Of a stretch of 64,000 bases of DNA, positions 43,614 to 54,298 are shown piece by piece. The first letter of the stretch is position 1, and every line of letters begins with the position of its first letter. Below the pieces are notes generated by a model. That model was not told the DNA's origin, did not search any database, and saw only the letters and a program-made list of their open reading frames with translations. Location of the stretch: NCBI GenBank assembly GCA_911728455.2, contig OU452239.1, forward strand, positions 10,212,328 through 10,276,327, read 5' to 3'. The translations under genes and the position numbers were made by a program. Source of the stretch: Marthasterias glacialis. Its lineage: Eukaryota > Echinodermata > Asteroidea > Forcipulatida > Asteriidae.

Positions 43614-43859
43614 TTATGTATGCACGAAGACCCCGAACAGGAAGAAGCCATACTCCTTGCCTACCAGAACGGTACCTGCGACATCACCGACAACCCCTTC
43701 ACCATCAAAGTCTGCAGCAACGGTAAAGTGTGGCTGGTCAAACGCTGCTACGAAGACTTCCGGGTGCTAGACAAGCAGCTCCACAGCTGCATCTACGATC
43801 GACGGTTCAGCCAGCTGGTGGAGTTGCCCAAGGGAGAAGCCATGATCGGAAATCGGGAG
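43614..43859 (+). CDS. ARHGAP32/33: Common exon 5: core of the PX domain
   Basis: 246 nt, 82 codons, phase 0 on both sides; acceptor TTCATATCGCAG, donor CGGGAG|GTACGT. It begins LCMHEDPEQEEAILLAYQNG and includes VWLVKRCYEDFRVLDKQLHS and CIYDRRFSQLVELPKG. The RCYEDF segment is the Arg-x-Tyr-x-x-Phe motif of PX domains, and the DKxLHxCIYDRRFSxLxELP run is specific to ARHGAP32/33. Family knowledge: this PX domain is atypical and may bind phosphoinositides and other proteins. An ATG within the exon (43620) is not the gene start because the frame is open through the acceptor. Confidence 0.97.
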
Positions 43860-44030
43860 GTACGTTGGTGGAGATGTTTTTCGTCCTCCGTTTCGTCTGT
43901 TTGGCATTCAAACAGGTTGCATCTGGAATCATGACTGAGTTTTTCTTGGACTTGGCTCTTTCAGCCTTGCGAGGTTATTGAGCTTCGACAGAATCCCTTT
44001 AACATCTTTTTTTGTATCGTTTCATGACAG

Positions 44031-44123
44031 GGTGTTCGAGCGATGCTTGGCCGGTACCTTGGCAGGTTTTCCCAGATAGCTGGTGACATGATCAATTGCG
44101 GGCCTGTATTAAATTGGATGGAG
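44031..44123 (+). CDS. ARHGAP32/33: Common exon 6: C-terminal helix of the PX domain
   Basis: 93 nt, 31 codons, phase 0 both sides; acceptor TCGTTTCATGACAG, donor ATGGAG|GTAGGG. It reads GVRAMLGRYLGRFSQIAGDM then INCGPVLNWME. The NCGPVLxWME ending matches vertebrate members (NCGPxLTWME), where the next residues are LDNHG or IDNKG; here that continuation is encoded at 48443, with a second version at 45145. The preceding intron is only 171 nt, the shortest in the gene. Confidence 0.96.
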
Positions 44124-44526
44124 GTAGGGAACCAGTGATTACCACATGCTCTTAAATCATGCATTTTTTTCAGACTTTTTTTCTGTGTGACTAAAAAGTT
44201 AACTATTACCGAAGTGTTTTTTTTTTCCCTGCACATATTTTTGACCATATCGCGTCCTCGCTGAATTTCAGCTTCGATTTCTGTTGAAAAGTTTACACAG
44301 ACATGTGTGTTGCTCACTCTGTAAAAAACAAACAAATGCAAAGCAGGTTGAGTTTTGTCTCTTTTTTGCAAATTTCAAATTTCAAAATCACGTCAGCCAC
44401 GATATCAAAGTAATGCGATCTCTTTAAAATTATATATGTTGAGAAATACATGTCTTAGAGGCCCTCGTGAGGTGTTACTTGAAAGATCGTCTTCCCATCT
44501 GTTTGAGTTTTTGGGTGTCAAAATTT

Positions 44527-44602
44527 ACTAGACTTTGATTTGAACCTTCTGCCTCCGGGTTTATGTGCCAGTGCTCTACCAACAGAGCTGTTTAGCCCTG
44601 AG
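44527..44602 (-). mobile_element. tRNA-like SINE head, reverse
   Basis: On the minus strand AGCTCTGTTGGTAGAGCACT (A box) is followed by GAAGGTTCAAATC (B box). It has no intact acceptor stem, so I call it a SINE head and not a tRNA gene. It abuts the hairpin element at 44606. Confidence 0.6.
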
Positions 44603-44605
44603 CCC

Positions 44606-44811
44606 GGGCCCATTTTTATAAAGCCTGTAAACACAAAAACATGTTAAGCACAGAAAGATCTTGCTTAGCAGTAACAGGTTACCAGCCAAAATACCATGCA
44701 GTTTACATACATGTAGCTGCTACTGGTATCCTACTTTTTTTTTTTTTTGCTTAGCAAAGGAATTTGCTAAGCACTATTTTCTGCTAAACAGCTTTATGAA
44801 ATTGGGCCCTG
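44606..44811 (+). mobile_element. GGGCCCAATTTCAT hairpin MITE
   Basis: GGGCCCATTTTTATAAAGCC at the left, GCTTTATGAAATTGGGCCC at the right, with CTTAGCAGTAACAGGTTACC inside and a T run at 44733. Confidence 0.88.
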
Positions 44812-44878
44812 GTAGGGCGTCAGTCTCCGTTGTACTGCCACCGACGTCCAGTGCAACGGAGACTGACGTTCTACCAGG
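44808..44878 (+). repeat. 71-nt inverted repeat able to form a compact hairpin
   Basis: 44808-44832 (CCTGGTAGGGCGTCAGTCTC and five more) pairs with 44854-44878; two of 25 positions mismatch, loop of 21 nt. The size and pairing resemble a microRNA precursor, but so do many transposon fragments. It touches the right end of the preceding MITE. Confidence 0.7.
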
Positions 44879-45144
44879 ACTATTTAGCCCTACCTTGGCA
44901 GTCTCCCTAATTTGTCAATATCTTTGTTTTGGGGGGGTGCCAAAATTGATCGATAACTACCCAGTCAGTTTCCCTTGTGGTTTATTACTTGATATTCTCA
45001 ACTATTTGATGAGAAGTTAAAACCCAGTTTTGGGGTTTTGGCACGGAGCGTCACAATACGCCTCCATTATTTGCTCAGTCTAACTCTTTGACACCTCATC
45101 TCTGAACCTTTCCGTTTTCTTCTTGACTATTGATATATCTGAAG

Positions 45145-45171
45145 ATTGACAATCATGGCCATCAACTGAAG
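45145..45171 (+). CDS. ARHGAP32/33: Candidate 27-nt microexon echoing the start of exon 7
   Basis: Between GATATATCTGAAG and the donor AAG|GTAATC lie nine codons: IDNHGHQLK. The next exon (48443) starts LDNHGNHVV, and vertebrate proteins have IDNKGNHLL or LDNHGRRLL at this point. The segment starts and ends in phase 0, so including it inserts nine residues (WME-IDNHGHQLK-LDNHG) without shifting the frame. A pyrimidine-rich run (TTTCCGTTTTCTTCTTGAC) lies upstream. It may be a cassette microexon or an inert relic of a local duplication; it is too short to replace exon 7. Confidence 0.5.
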
Positions 45172-45461
45172 GTAATCATTGTTAAAAAAAAAAAATGTGA
45201 GGTCATCTCATTTGCATGCCAAAGGTCAAAGTGATTGTGTTTGTCAGCTTCGTTAATTTTTATTTTCGGAGGGCTGCAACGAGTTTTGATTTTGGGGTTG
45301 TAGTCCCTGAGAAGGCTTGGCTCATGTTACCTCCATCTTAGGCTCTTTCAGTAATTTTGAAAAAAAAGTCCGCTTTTGATACGGCGCTTCAAACAGGCAT
45401 TTGTGGCGTGTCTTATCCCAGCAGATAAGTAGCACTGGAACAGAGAAAACCTTGTGGAGTA

Positions 45462-45670
45462 ATATTAGGGAAAGAAGCAGTTATGTTTGTCTCGCAACGG
45501 ATTCATTTACCCCTCCTTGTTCTTAGCTGTGCTGTGAAGAGACTGTGCGTTTATATCTCGCCATGTCTTGTTTCTGCGCATTGGGGCAGGTTTCTATCCC
45601 TTCAAAAAGTAGCCCACACCTCGAGTGGCCTTTGGGCCTTGTGATGGGCGAATTGCATTAAAAAAAAATT
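45462..45670 (+). mobile_element. SINE body fragment (GGGGAAGAGGCAGT family)
   Basis: AGCAGTTATGTTTGTCTCGC, CATGTCTTGTTTCTGCGCAT, CACACCTCGAGTGGCCTTTG and an A-rich tail after GCGAATTGCATT. Headless. Confidence 0.82.
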
Positions 45671-45679
45671 AAATAAATG

Positions 45680-46630
45680 AAAATGTTCCATTGTGTAAAA
45701 TACCCCGTTGGCGTGTGTTAAGCCAAGGCGATGTGCGCGCATTTGACGTAAGGACTTACCGACAGGATATCCGCTTCATGTAGACTTGTACACGGTGATC
45801 AATACATGACTAATGTAGACTCAATGTTAATACTACTGTTATGAAGACAGTGTATGTAGCTTCACTGACATAATCCAATAACTCCTAGCACATACATGTA
45901 TAAACAAATGTATGGAATTCAAAATATCAGTCAGGGAGGTCAGAACACCAGTAAAATTTACTATAATAATAATAAATAAAGCTTATAAAGTGCCTGACAT
46001 CCATGACTGGATCCCAAGGCGTTGTACAGTAAAATATCACAAAACAAATTAATCAAAGACATGAAAAATAGTAACATTCAAACATTAAAACCTAAACCTG
46101 GACCAGCCATTAGTTAAATATAAACATTACATAAAAATTTACCAAGCAATGAAATATACTTCAAAGGAGTCCCAAAAGGGGGTAAAACTGGCATGCAATC
46201 AAAAGCAAAAACATTAAAAATGCAATGCTATCTTTGTTTTGGTTTGATGGGGAGATTTTTAAAGGGTTGGGTCCGATGTAAGCATAGACAACCTCTTTGG
46301 TCTTGAGTCCTTGCACGCTCGTCGCACCCGGCGACCGTGCCACGCTCACCATTTTGGAAGTCAATAGGTATACGTGTAAACGCCGTCACCAAAAATGCGC
46401 GCTACACTGTTGCAACACACAGTGACATTGACTTTCAAAATGGGGCTACCAAGAATATTGTGATATGATGACGTCAGGTGAATTGGGTCAATACATTCAT
46501 GTTGTGATATTAATCGGATCTATAGACTCATCTAACCTGGTGTGCAAAAAGAGAGACTTTGTACATTCCAGGGCATTGCTTGGCAGGCAAGATTGTACAC
46601 TGTTCATATGAGAAATGGTCCACTTGTTTT
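45680..46630. other. Intron with a repeat at 46262-46495
   Basis: 46262-46495 (CCTTGCACGCTCGTCGCACC, ACCATTTTGGAAGTCAATAG, GATGACGTCAGGTGAATTGG) is a copy of the repeat at 62181-62405, in reverse. The stretch near 45960-46030 (TAATAATAATAAATAAAGC) looks like an old SINE tail. Nothing else. Confidence 0.6.
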
Positions 46631-46635
46631 CACAA

Positions 46636-46898
46636 TAGACCGATCCATTAAGCCCCGCCCCCTAGTTATTATTGACTAATCACGGCATTGGCTATATCAC
46701 CACTGTACACGTGGGCAGCACAATGTACGTCTCTTCAATGCCACACTGCGCGACATGAACAGACGCGCTATAAGTACGCGCACGCATGTTTACGTTTTGT
46801 AATAGGATTTTGTCGTGTCAGATTTTTGTTATTTGGTGGTGTATCCAAGGCTGTGATTGGTCAACACGTAAGGGGGTGGGGCTTAATGGATCAGTCTA
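46636..46898 (+). mobile_element. Inverted-repeat element, AGCCCCGCCCC family
   Basis: TAGACCGATCCATTAAGCCC at the left faces GGGGCTTAATGGATCAGTCTA at the right. Same length and CG-rich core as 22384-22641, but the core is reversed. Confidence 0.88.
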
Positions 46899-48440
46899 TT
46901 ACTACATTAAATCAAAACAATTTGAAAGTAACAGCTGAACAAATCTTGAGATGTGCCCCCTTTATTCATGTTAAAATATGACAAATTTATTTCAGTGTAA
47001 TCTCGGAAAAAAACCCCATAAATTTTTGTTTTTTCTTCCACTGAGCTGTGCACGAATCGTGCCTGCAGGAAGTCCAGGCTCTGTGGCTCTTTTGTAAACA
47101 TGTGATGTCACAGGTCACATGGTCTATACCAAAACAATAATAATAAAATAGTCAGTGCCCAGTTTGTTTTGATTCCCCTTTTGTGCCTTCAGTTTTAACC
47201 CAAGATGATTTGTTTAATCCATCAAATAAGTTTTGTTCTTTTTGTGATATTTTGGGGGCGATAAATGTCATGAAAAAACACCCTGCCCATCCAGATATTG
47301 TTTGCTATACATTTTTGTATACATGTATTTCATAATTTTGGTTGAACTGTCTTTTCTGTTCGTGTTTTTTTTTTTTTTTTTTTATGCTTTCCGTTTTCTC
47401 TCTCTCTCTATGCAATCAAAGCTGAGTGTAGTCTTTCTTTTTACAAATGTACATTTTCGTTTAATCGTTGGAAATGACTCTGTTTAATTTGTCCGGTTGT
47501 AAATATACACAATGTAATCGTTGTCTCGTGCTAAATTTCAGTTGAAGATTATTATTTTTTTCTCCTACCAGTGAAATTAAAGTTGTGGATTGTAGTTATC
47601 AGTCAATATAAGCCAATTACAGTGTGTGTTATTGGCCAGTTCAGAATAATCAATGTTAAAAAAAAATTCGATTTAAGGACAAAAAAAAAAAAAAAATTAA
47701 CAATTTAAAAATAAATTGTTTCTTTATGAACAACTGCAATTTGGTTTTTCAAAAAAATTAAACGAAATGTTTTTTTTTTGTTTTTTTTGGGCAATTTCCT
47801 CTTCTGTTTCAACTACAAAATTTCATGCCAGAAACCAGTAAAAAGCCATCGAAAACTCCTGAACTTGGAGAGTAATGATCTCAAATATCTGCTTCATTTG
47901 AGGCAGTACTTTGGTCTGTAGGGTGTGGGGTCTACTTAACAGTCAGTCAATATTAAGAATTAAAAAGAGTTTGGGGGTGGAAATCAACAATTTTGAACAT
48001 TTAGAAAAAAAATTGGGGGTGGGAAAAAACAAAAACAAAACAAAACTCTGGGGGAAAAAATTGAAACATTTTGAAAAAAAAAAAAAAAAAAAAATCAGGA
48101 AATAATTTAAAATAATGAAAATCAAAATTTTGAAACATTTGATATTCTGAATGACCCCTAAATTGTGTTCTTTTATAAACATGTTCTCGTAACTGTCATT
48201 TTTACTTTTATTTTTTGATCACGTACATGTACATAATTATACATGTTAAAACACAACTTTGTTTTATTTGACTGTGTATACATGTTGCACATTTTGTAGT
48301 GACACATTTTCAGTTGTAGACAGTGCCGTTAACATCCAGCTATGCTTTCAATTAAAACCAAGCTTTGCCCTTCGTTGTTTTCCAACTAAATATCGGGACA
48401 GATCTTTGAATATCAACCATTTTTTTCTTCTTCCCCTTAC
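46899..48440. other. AT-rich intron, no gene
   Basis: Long T and A runs at 47367-47382, 47680-47696, 47770-47788 and 48074-48094, and imperfect GGGGGTGGAAA/AAAATTTGAAACA repeats at 47970-48140. No exon candidates. Confidence 0.55.
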
Positions 48441-48442
48441 AG

Positions 48443-48565
48443 CTTGATAACCACGGCAACCACGTGGTGGCCAGTGAGGAGTCGGCAATCAACATTCCTG
48501 CGGTAGCCGCTGCCCATGTGACCAAACGATACATGGCACAGGCACCTGATGAAATATCCCTCGAG
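48443..48565 (+). CDS. ARHGAP32/33: Common exon 7: PX-SH3 junction and first half of SH3
   Basis: 123 nt, 41 codons, phase 0 both sides; excellent acceptor (TTCTTCTTCCCCTTACAG) and donor CTCGAG|GTGAGT. It reads LDNHGNHVVASEESAINIPA, VAAAHVTKRYMAQAPDEISL, E. NIPAVAAAHVxKRYxAQAPDE matches vertebrate ARHGAP33 almost residue for residue. The usual SH3 ALYDY motif is replaced by KRYMA, as in vertebrate members, so ligand binding is probably atypical (family knowledge). Confidence 0.97.
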
Positions 48566-48587
48566 GTGAGTCCTTTTACATACTGGA

Positions 48588-49140
48588 AGTCAAGGAACTA
48601 GACTGGATTAAACTGGTCAAGATCCAGTTAACTACATGTACAGGTATTTGGAGGTCAGGGAACTAGACTGGATTACATTGATTAAGGTCCAGTTAACTAC
48701 ATGTGTACAATAATTGGAAGTCAAGGAACTAGACTGGATTAAGTCGATCAAGGTCCAGTTATTTACATGGGTATTTGGAAGTCCAGAACCTATACTGAAT
48801 TAAATTGATCAAGGTCCAGTTAACTACATGTGTACAAATATTTGGAAGTCAAGGAACTAGACTGAACTAAGTACAGGTATTCAGAAGTCAAGGAACTAGA
48901 CTGGATTAAACTGATCAAGTTTCAGTTAACTACATGTACAGGTATTTGGAAGTCAAGGAACTGGACTTGGTTAAACTGATCAAGGTTCAGTTAACTACAT
49001 GTACAGGTATTTGGAAGTCACGGAACTAGACTTGGTTAAACTGATCAAGGTTTAGTTAACTACATGTACAGGTATGTGGAAGTCAAGGAACTAGACTTGG
49101 TTAAACTGATCAAGGTCCAGTTAACTACACTGTACACAGG
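48588..49140 (+). repeat. Minisatellite, 60-66-bp unit, about nine copies
   Basis: AAGTCAAGGAACTAGACTGG, ATTAAACTGATCAAGG and CCAGTTAACTACATGTACAG alternate with a period of 60-66 bp. The array starts about 22 nt after the donor at 48566 and fills most of the 747-nt intron splitting the SH3 domain. Confidence 0.92.
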
Positions 49141-49312
49141 CCTCTCGCGTTGCTATAGAAATAGTATACTCATATAAGTATACTCATATAATTATAACAG
49201 AAGCAGTCATGTGGTTTAAAAGAAAAAAATATATTTTGCACCAATTTCTTCAGCTTTTTCATTCATTTTATTTGAAGTTTTCTTTCATTTTTTGCGTCTT
49301 GCGTGTTTGTAG

Positions 49313-49481
49313 GTGGGTGACATGATATCCGTGATTGATATGCCGCCACCAGAGGACACCTCATGGTGGAGGGGAAAGAATGGTTTTGAGGTCGGCTTCT
49401 TCCCGCGGCAGTGCGTGGAGATCATCAGCGACAAAATACTGCCCTCAGTTGCCAACATGATGCCAAGGTCTCCCAAACCAG
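49313..49481 (+). CDS. ARHGAP32/33: Common exon 8: second half of SH3
   Basis: 169 nt, acceptor GCGTGTTTGTAG, donor AACCAG|GTATGG, phase 0 in and phase 1 out. It reads VGDMISVIDMPPPEDTSWWR, GKNGFEVGFFPRQCVEIISD and continues to PRSPKP. SWWRG and GFFPxxCVE are SH3 core motifs; the DMPPPED insert is specific to this family. The exon ends within PKPV, a junction conserved in vertebrate ARHGAP32 (PKPV-xKKHGKL). The following intron is 11.2 kb. Confidence 0.97.
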
Positions 49482-49869
49482 GTATGGTATGACTGCAAAG
49501 TGTGACTACGGGTTCGGGTGACGTCAGAGAGGGGTAATGTCCAGCTCAATAGTTTTTTCATTTTTTCGGTTCTGTGAAGTCTTTGAAGCGGCTACGAAAG
49601 TGCTTCGTCTCATAAAGTCATTCGTAACAATCTCCACTCCACCAGATTTGATAGTTCGGCGTCAGGAGTGTCATTTATGACAGACATGGCGCATTACAAA
49701 TGTGCACTGTTATTATTATTATTATTACTGCAGTGATTTTTAATTACATCGTCTTCACTGGCTTTAACGAAGTCAGTGTAGACCTTGCATTATCGAAGCC
49801 ATTGGTGATAGTACCTGATCTTTCAACCTTCCTACTATCAGCATGTTGCTCAAGAAGACAACCGACCAT

Positions 49870-50290
49870 TACATGTACCTCACTTTGCCTTAACGGTGGC
49901 TTTTTAAGGCACACACCCATGCTGACAACCAACCCACACTTCACTTTGCTACAGCAGTGGCCTTTTGAGGCACACACCCATGCTGACAACCAACCCACAC
50001 CTCACTTTGCCACAACAGTGGCATTTTGAGGCACACACCCATGCTGACAACCAACCCACACCTCACTTTGCCACAGCAGTGGCCTTTTGAGGCACACACC
50101 CATGCTGACAACCAACCCACACCTCACTTTGCTACAGCAGTGGCCTTTTGAGGCACACACCCATGCTGACAACCAACCCACACCTCACTTTGCCACAGCA
50201 GTGGCCTTTTGAGGCACACACCCATGCTGACAACCAACCCACACCTCACTTTGCCACAGCAGTGGCAATTTGAGTCACACACACACATGC
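49870..50290 (+). repeat. Minisatellite, 61-bp unit, about seven copies
   Basis: GCTGACAACCAACCCACACC recurs at 49921, 49982, 50043, 50104, 50165 and 50226, a strict 61-bp period, joined by TCACTTTGCCACAGCAGTGG. Copies are almost identical. Frames across it are artefacts. Confidence 0.95.
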
Positions 50291-50294
50291 TGAT

Positions 50295-51880
50295 GTAGAG
50301 AATAGAACCATTGCCCAAGGTGCTTCAATGAGAGTGGTAAACTGGAGAAGACACCAGCTGTGCTCAATTGCAATGGAGTTTGGGCCACTGTTGGAAGGGA
50401 TAAGGTTCCCAACCTCGGTCAGTTTCTGCAGTGGCACTTTGTGGCACTGGTCGACCAAACCTACAAAAAGTACAAAAGTTGTCAGGAAAGTGTGGCGTGG
50501 GTTACTTCACCATTATGTGAATAGCACATGGGAGATTTAAGGCATTTCTTGGAGTATGTACAGAATCTACAGATGCAGGAGGAATTAGTGCATTCAAAAT
50601 TTTCAAAAGATAAAAATCTTAAGTTACAAATTCTCTAAAATCAGTGGTGTTTTTTTTGCACGTCCGTCCATAATTTGTATACCCCAAAATGGCGCCCTCT
50701 TGTGGTCCAACATTCAACCTTTTGACTCTACACCCCTTCTCAGTCTTTACCTTTGTACCTTTGAAAGGAAAGAACCAAAAATTGTTTTTTTCCTGACATT
50801 TCACTTGTATTAGCAATTTGTGTTTGAAGTTGTGTTTCAAGAAAACTAAGACATTTTGACAATTCTTTCCTGTCATTTATAAGTCAAAAGGTAAATTCCG
50901 CAATGAAATGGAAAAACATGTCTTGGGAATAATTCTATATAAGTCACAATCACTTATGAAGCTGGTAACCTATTTTGTTATAAAGTAAACCAGTCACAAT
51001 CACATATATATGAAACTGGTAACCCATTTCTGGTACGCATTTGTGCTAAGCAGATTTGCATATTATCTGCTTTGAACACCTCTGTAAAACTGGTACCCTG
51101 ACTTTGTTTAGTTTCTTATCCATATGTTTTCTTAGGGTATAATGGCAGTCAGCGACATTTACCAGTGAGGCAGTATCACAATGGTACGCTATCCATTCCA
51201 GTTGTTTGCATTGTGCCAGTGCCCTCTGTCCCACTAAGGGGTGGGTCCAGGGTGGCAGAGGAGGAGGGGGGGAAACAAGTCGACCCTTGCCACCCTGGGA
51301 TCTACTTCATGCCTGCCAATAATCGCATCTGGGTTTTTTCTGCCTGGTCATTCACATCTGACTGCAAGATATTCATTTGAAAATTAACTCAGGGAGAATG
51401 CGCTGTAAGAGCTTCTCAAACTGCCGCCATTTTTGTCCGGTTCCTTGAAGGGGATTCCATCAAGTGGGTACTGAAAAAACTGAAGGTGCCCGACTTTTAG
51501 TGCAACGATCCTCGTTCTGACTCGCATCAGGTTGTGTATTAAGATGTGTTAGATACGGTGAAAAACAAATATGGCTGCAGTATGATGAAGGTCTAGTTCC
51601 TTGACTACTGATGTAATTTATGGACCTACATCATCTGGTCGAGGTCTTCATACATGTGTTCCTCATACAAACATGTTCATCTGTACACTTCACTTACATT
51701 GTACAATAGAAATAAAACCTGGAGACAATAATTGTGCCATCAAAGTGAGACATAAAGGGCGCAGGGCTTCGCAATTTGAGCCACTGGTCGAAGTCCAGCA
51801 ATTTTTGCCCTTGACCAGTAGCTCCACAACCGAACAACTCCTGCAGTCAAGTGTTTTTTCCAAACACATACTTCTGAAGA
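50295..51880. other. Intron, no exon recognised
   Basis: 50930-51100 holds degenerate hairpin-MITE pieces (ACTGGTAACC). A frame at 50328-50540 (70 residues) and one at 51165-51380 do not resemble known proteins and lack suitable phase-1/phase-1 splice sites. Nothing supportable. Confidence 0.45.
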
Positions 51881-51886
51881 CTTACT

Positions 51887-52195
51887 AACCCTCCTACTGT
51901 GTGACCATTCAATATCACCCATTGTGTTTTTGAGGCATATATAAACCATGTGACATCATATGGTGAATGCATCCACACAGTCAACCCTCCTACTGTCTGA
52001 CCATTCAATACTTCCCACTGCGGTTATGAATGACAAACTATATCAAACTGCGATATTACTTCTTGTGGTACAATATGTACCTATAGAGTAACACTGTTAA
52101 CCCTCCTACTGTCTGTCCATTCAGTATCAGCCACTGTGGTTTTGAATGATAGATAAACTATGCCAGCCTATGATATCATGTGGTGAAGTGCAAAA
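51887..52195 (+). repeat. Tandem repeat, about 100-bp unit, three copies
   Basis: AACCCTCCTACTGTCTG recurs at about 51889, 51984 and 52099, followed each time by CCATTCA-TAT/C and ATGACAAACTAT-type sequence. Spacing varies between about 95 and 115 bp. Confidence 0.8.
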
Positions 52196-52439
52196 GCACA
52201 GCACATAACTTGTTCTGTACGCAGTTGTACCACCTTACACAACCTACATGACCTGTGCAGATGAATGGTTCTCAACGATTGGTCAACTCGTTGAAAAATG
52301 TAACCAAGAGTATGAAGGTTAATTTACATGTATTTCTCAAGCTTTCTCAGTTTTGCAGTACTTTACTTTGACTTTTTGGCTGTGTGGAAGTTGGTCAAAT
52401 CTTGTGGCTGTTTGCATCGTCATCGTCCAGCCGCTTGTT

Positions 52440-53075
52440 GGTGCTATGGGTACAGCGATACAAGCCGCTTGCATCCACTATGGGCACAGTGATACAAGCC
52501 ACTTGCATCCACTATGGGCACAGTGATACAAGCCACTTGCATCCACTATGGGCACAGTGATACAAGCCACTTGCATCCACTATGGGCACAGTGATACAAG
52601 CCACTTGCATCCACTATGGGCACAGTGATACAAGCCACTTGCATCCACTGGTCACAGTGATACAAGCCGCTTGCATCTGCTATGGGCACTGTGGTACAAG
52701 CCGCTTGCATCCACTATGGGCACAGTGATACAAGCCACTTGCATCCACTGGTCACAGTGGTACAAGCCGCTTGCATCCACTATGGGCACAGTGATACAAG
52801 CCAATTGCATCCACTATGGTCACAGTGGTACAAGCCACTTGCATCCACTGGTCACAGTGATACAAGCCGCTTGCATCCACTATGGGCACAGTGATACAAG
52901 CCACTTGCTTCCACTATGGTCACAGTGATACAAGCCACTTGCATCCACTATGGGCAAAGTGATACAAGCTGCTTGCTTCCACTATGGGCACTGTGGTACA
53001 AGCCGCTTGTATCCGGATACAAGCCACTTGTATCTGCTATGGGCACTGTGGTACAAGCCGCTTGCAGCCGCTAAT
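52440..53075 (+). repeat. Minisatellite, 34-bp unit with a 28-bp variant, about 18-20 copies
   Basis: CACAGTGATACAAGCCACTT recurs every 34 bp; a shorter unit lacks TATGGG (CCACTGGTCACAGTGG). Alternating CCGCTTG and CCACTTG variants give the copies a barcode-like pattern. Frames of 70-85 residues here are artefacts. Confidence 0.95.
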
Positions 53076-53576
53076 GGTTCCTAATGGGTTAATAATGTAG
53101 GGTGTAGTAGTTCAGACAAAACAAAAACTTTAGTGTTTCAGAAAGCCTCAACTAACATATAGTTTCAGATGCTGACTCTAGCTGTATGTGTTTGGGAAAT
53201 GTATTGGAGCTGTCTTTTAGAACTTTGTTTACAGAAGGTCTTTTGTCAATATACTAACTACAACTGAACAAAAGAGGGCGCTGTAAACAAGAGGTTGTGA
53301 AATTGATCTGTCAGCACACATGGATGAAAACCAGTCGGGCTTGCACATTGCTAGCCTCACAGGGGGAAAAAAAATCAAATGCACTCGGCTTTCTCCAGGT
53401 TTTATCTCTGTATAATTTCCAGACATTTTCATCTGAACTAATTCTAGTTGTCTTTTATCTCTCTGTATCCTCATGAAATGAAAGACGTCATTTAAACAAT
53501 TTTGTTGAGCATTTGGGGGCAGTCATGACAGTAGGCCCAGATAACAACTGCTATTTACTAGAGTAGACCAGCAGTC

Positions 53577-53733
53577 GATTTCACCAAACTCTTCCTAACT
53601 TTCGTCGGAATCATCTTAACATTAACTTGCATAGTGATTTGTTTTGTGACATCACACTGTCCTTAGCAATTAGAGATAGATTCAGTCATATACTCATCTG
53701 AAGATTGATCTTAGCACTTTGTAAAATCGACTG
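53577..53733. mobile_element. TTTCACAAAG inverted-repeat element
   Basis: GTCGATTTCACCAAACTC at the left and CACTTTGTAAAATCGAC at the right, with CATCACACTGTCCTTAGCAA in the middle as in 29872-30014. Confidence 0.78.
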
Positions 53734-53929
53734 CTTAAGCAATGGATTTTGGCAAGTATTTTGACCTGTCCTTGTTTAAATTCGCTTAAAAAAAAAACTT
53801 AAAAACTGAAGGAAAAAAAAAGTTCTTTTGGGAAAAAATCGGGACATGCAAATTTAGCAAATCAAAGATCAGCAAATTATATGTGCACTTTGCACCTGGA
53901 CTAGATTTCATCAAACTGGTCACTGGTGC

Positions 53930-54265
53930 CCATTAAGTTTCAACTCCAATTTACAGAGATTTTGTTTGCAAACTTGGCCTATGATAATATCACCATCAAG
54001 TTCAAGGGTGAATGAAGACACCAAACAACGTGAGCAGATTTGTTGATGAAATAATGGTCAAGTTCTTTCCCCAGTTGATACAGAGAAGCTTGATCGACCT
54101 TGCACTTGAATCAGACTGTATTAGACTGGTCCCCTGTGCCCAATAAATGTCAACTTCAATTTATAAGATTTTGTTTGCAAACTTAGGCTATGTTAAAGGC
54201 CTTTTAAAAAAAAGATGTTGAGTTGCCCTCCATGGACCGACCCAAAAGTGCTGAAATTTTGGGTC

Positions 54266-54298
<33 letters not shown>

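Noticed and set aside
52671-52928. 85-residue repetitive protein-like frame
   Set aside because: It is simply the 34-bp minisatellite read in one frame; unit length is not a multiple of three.
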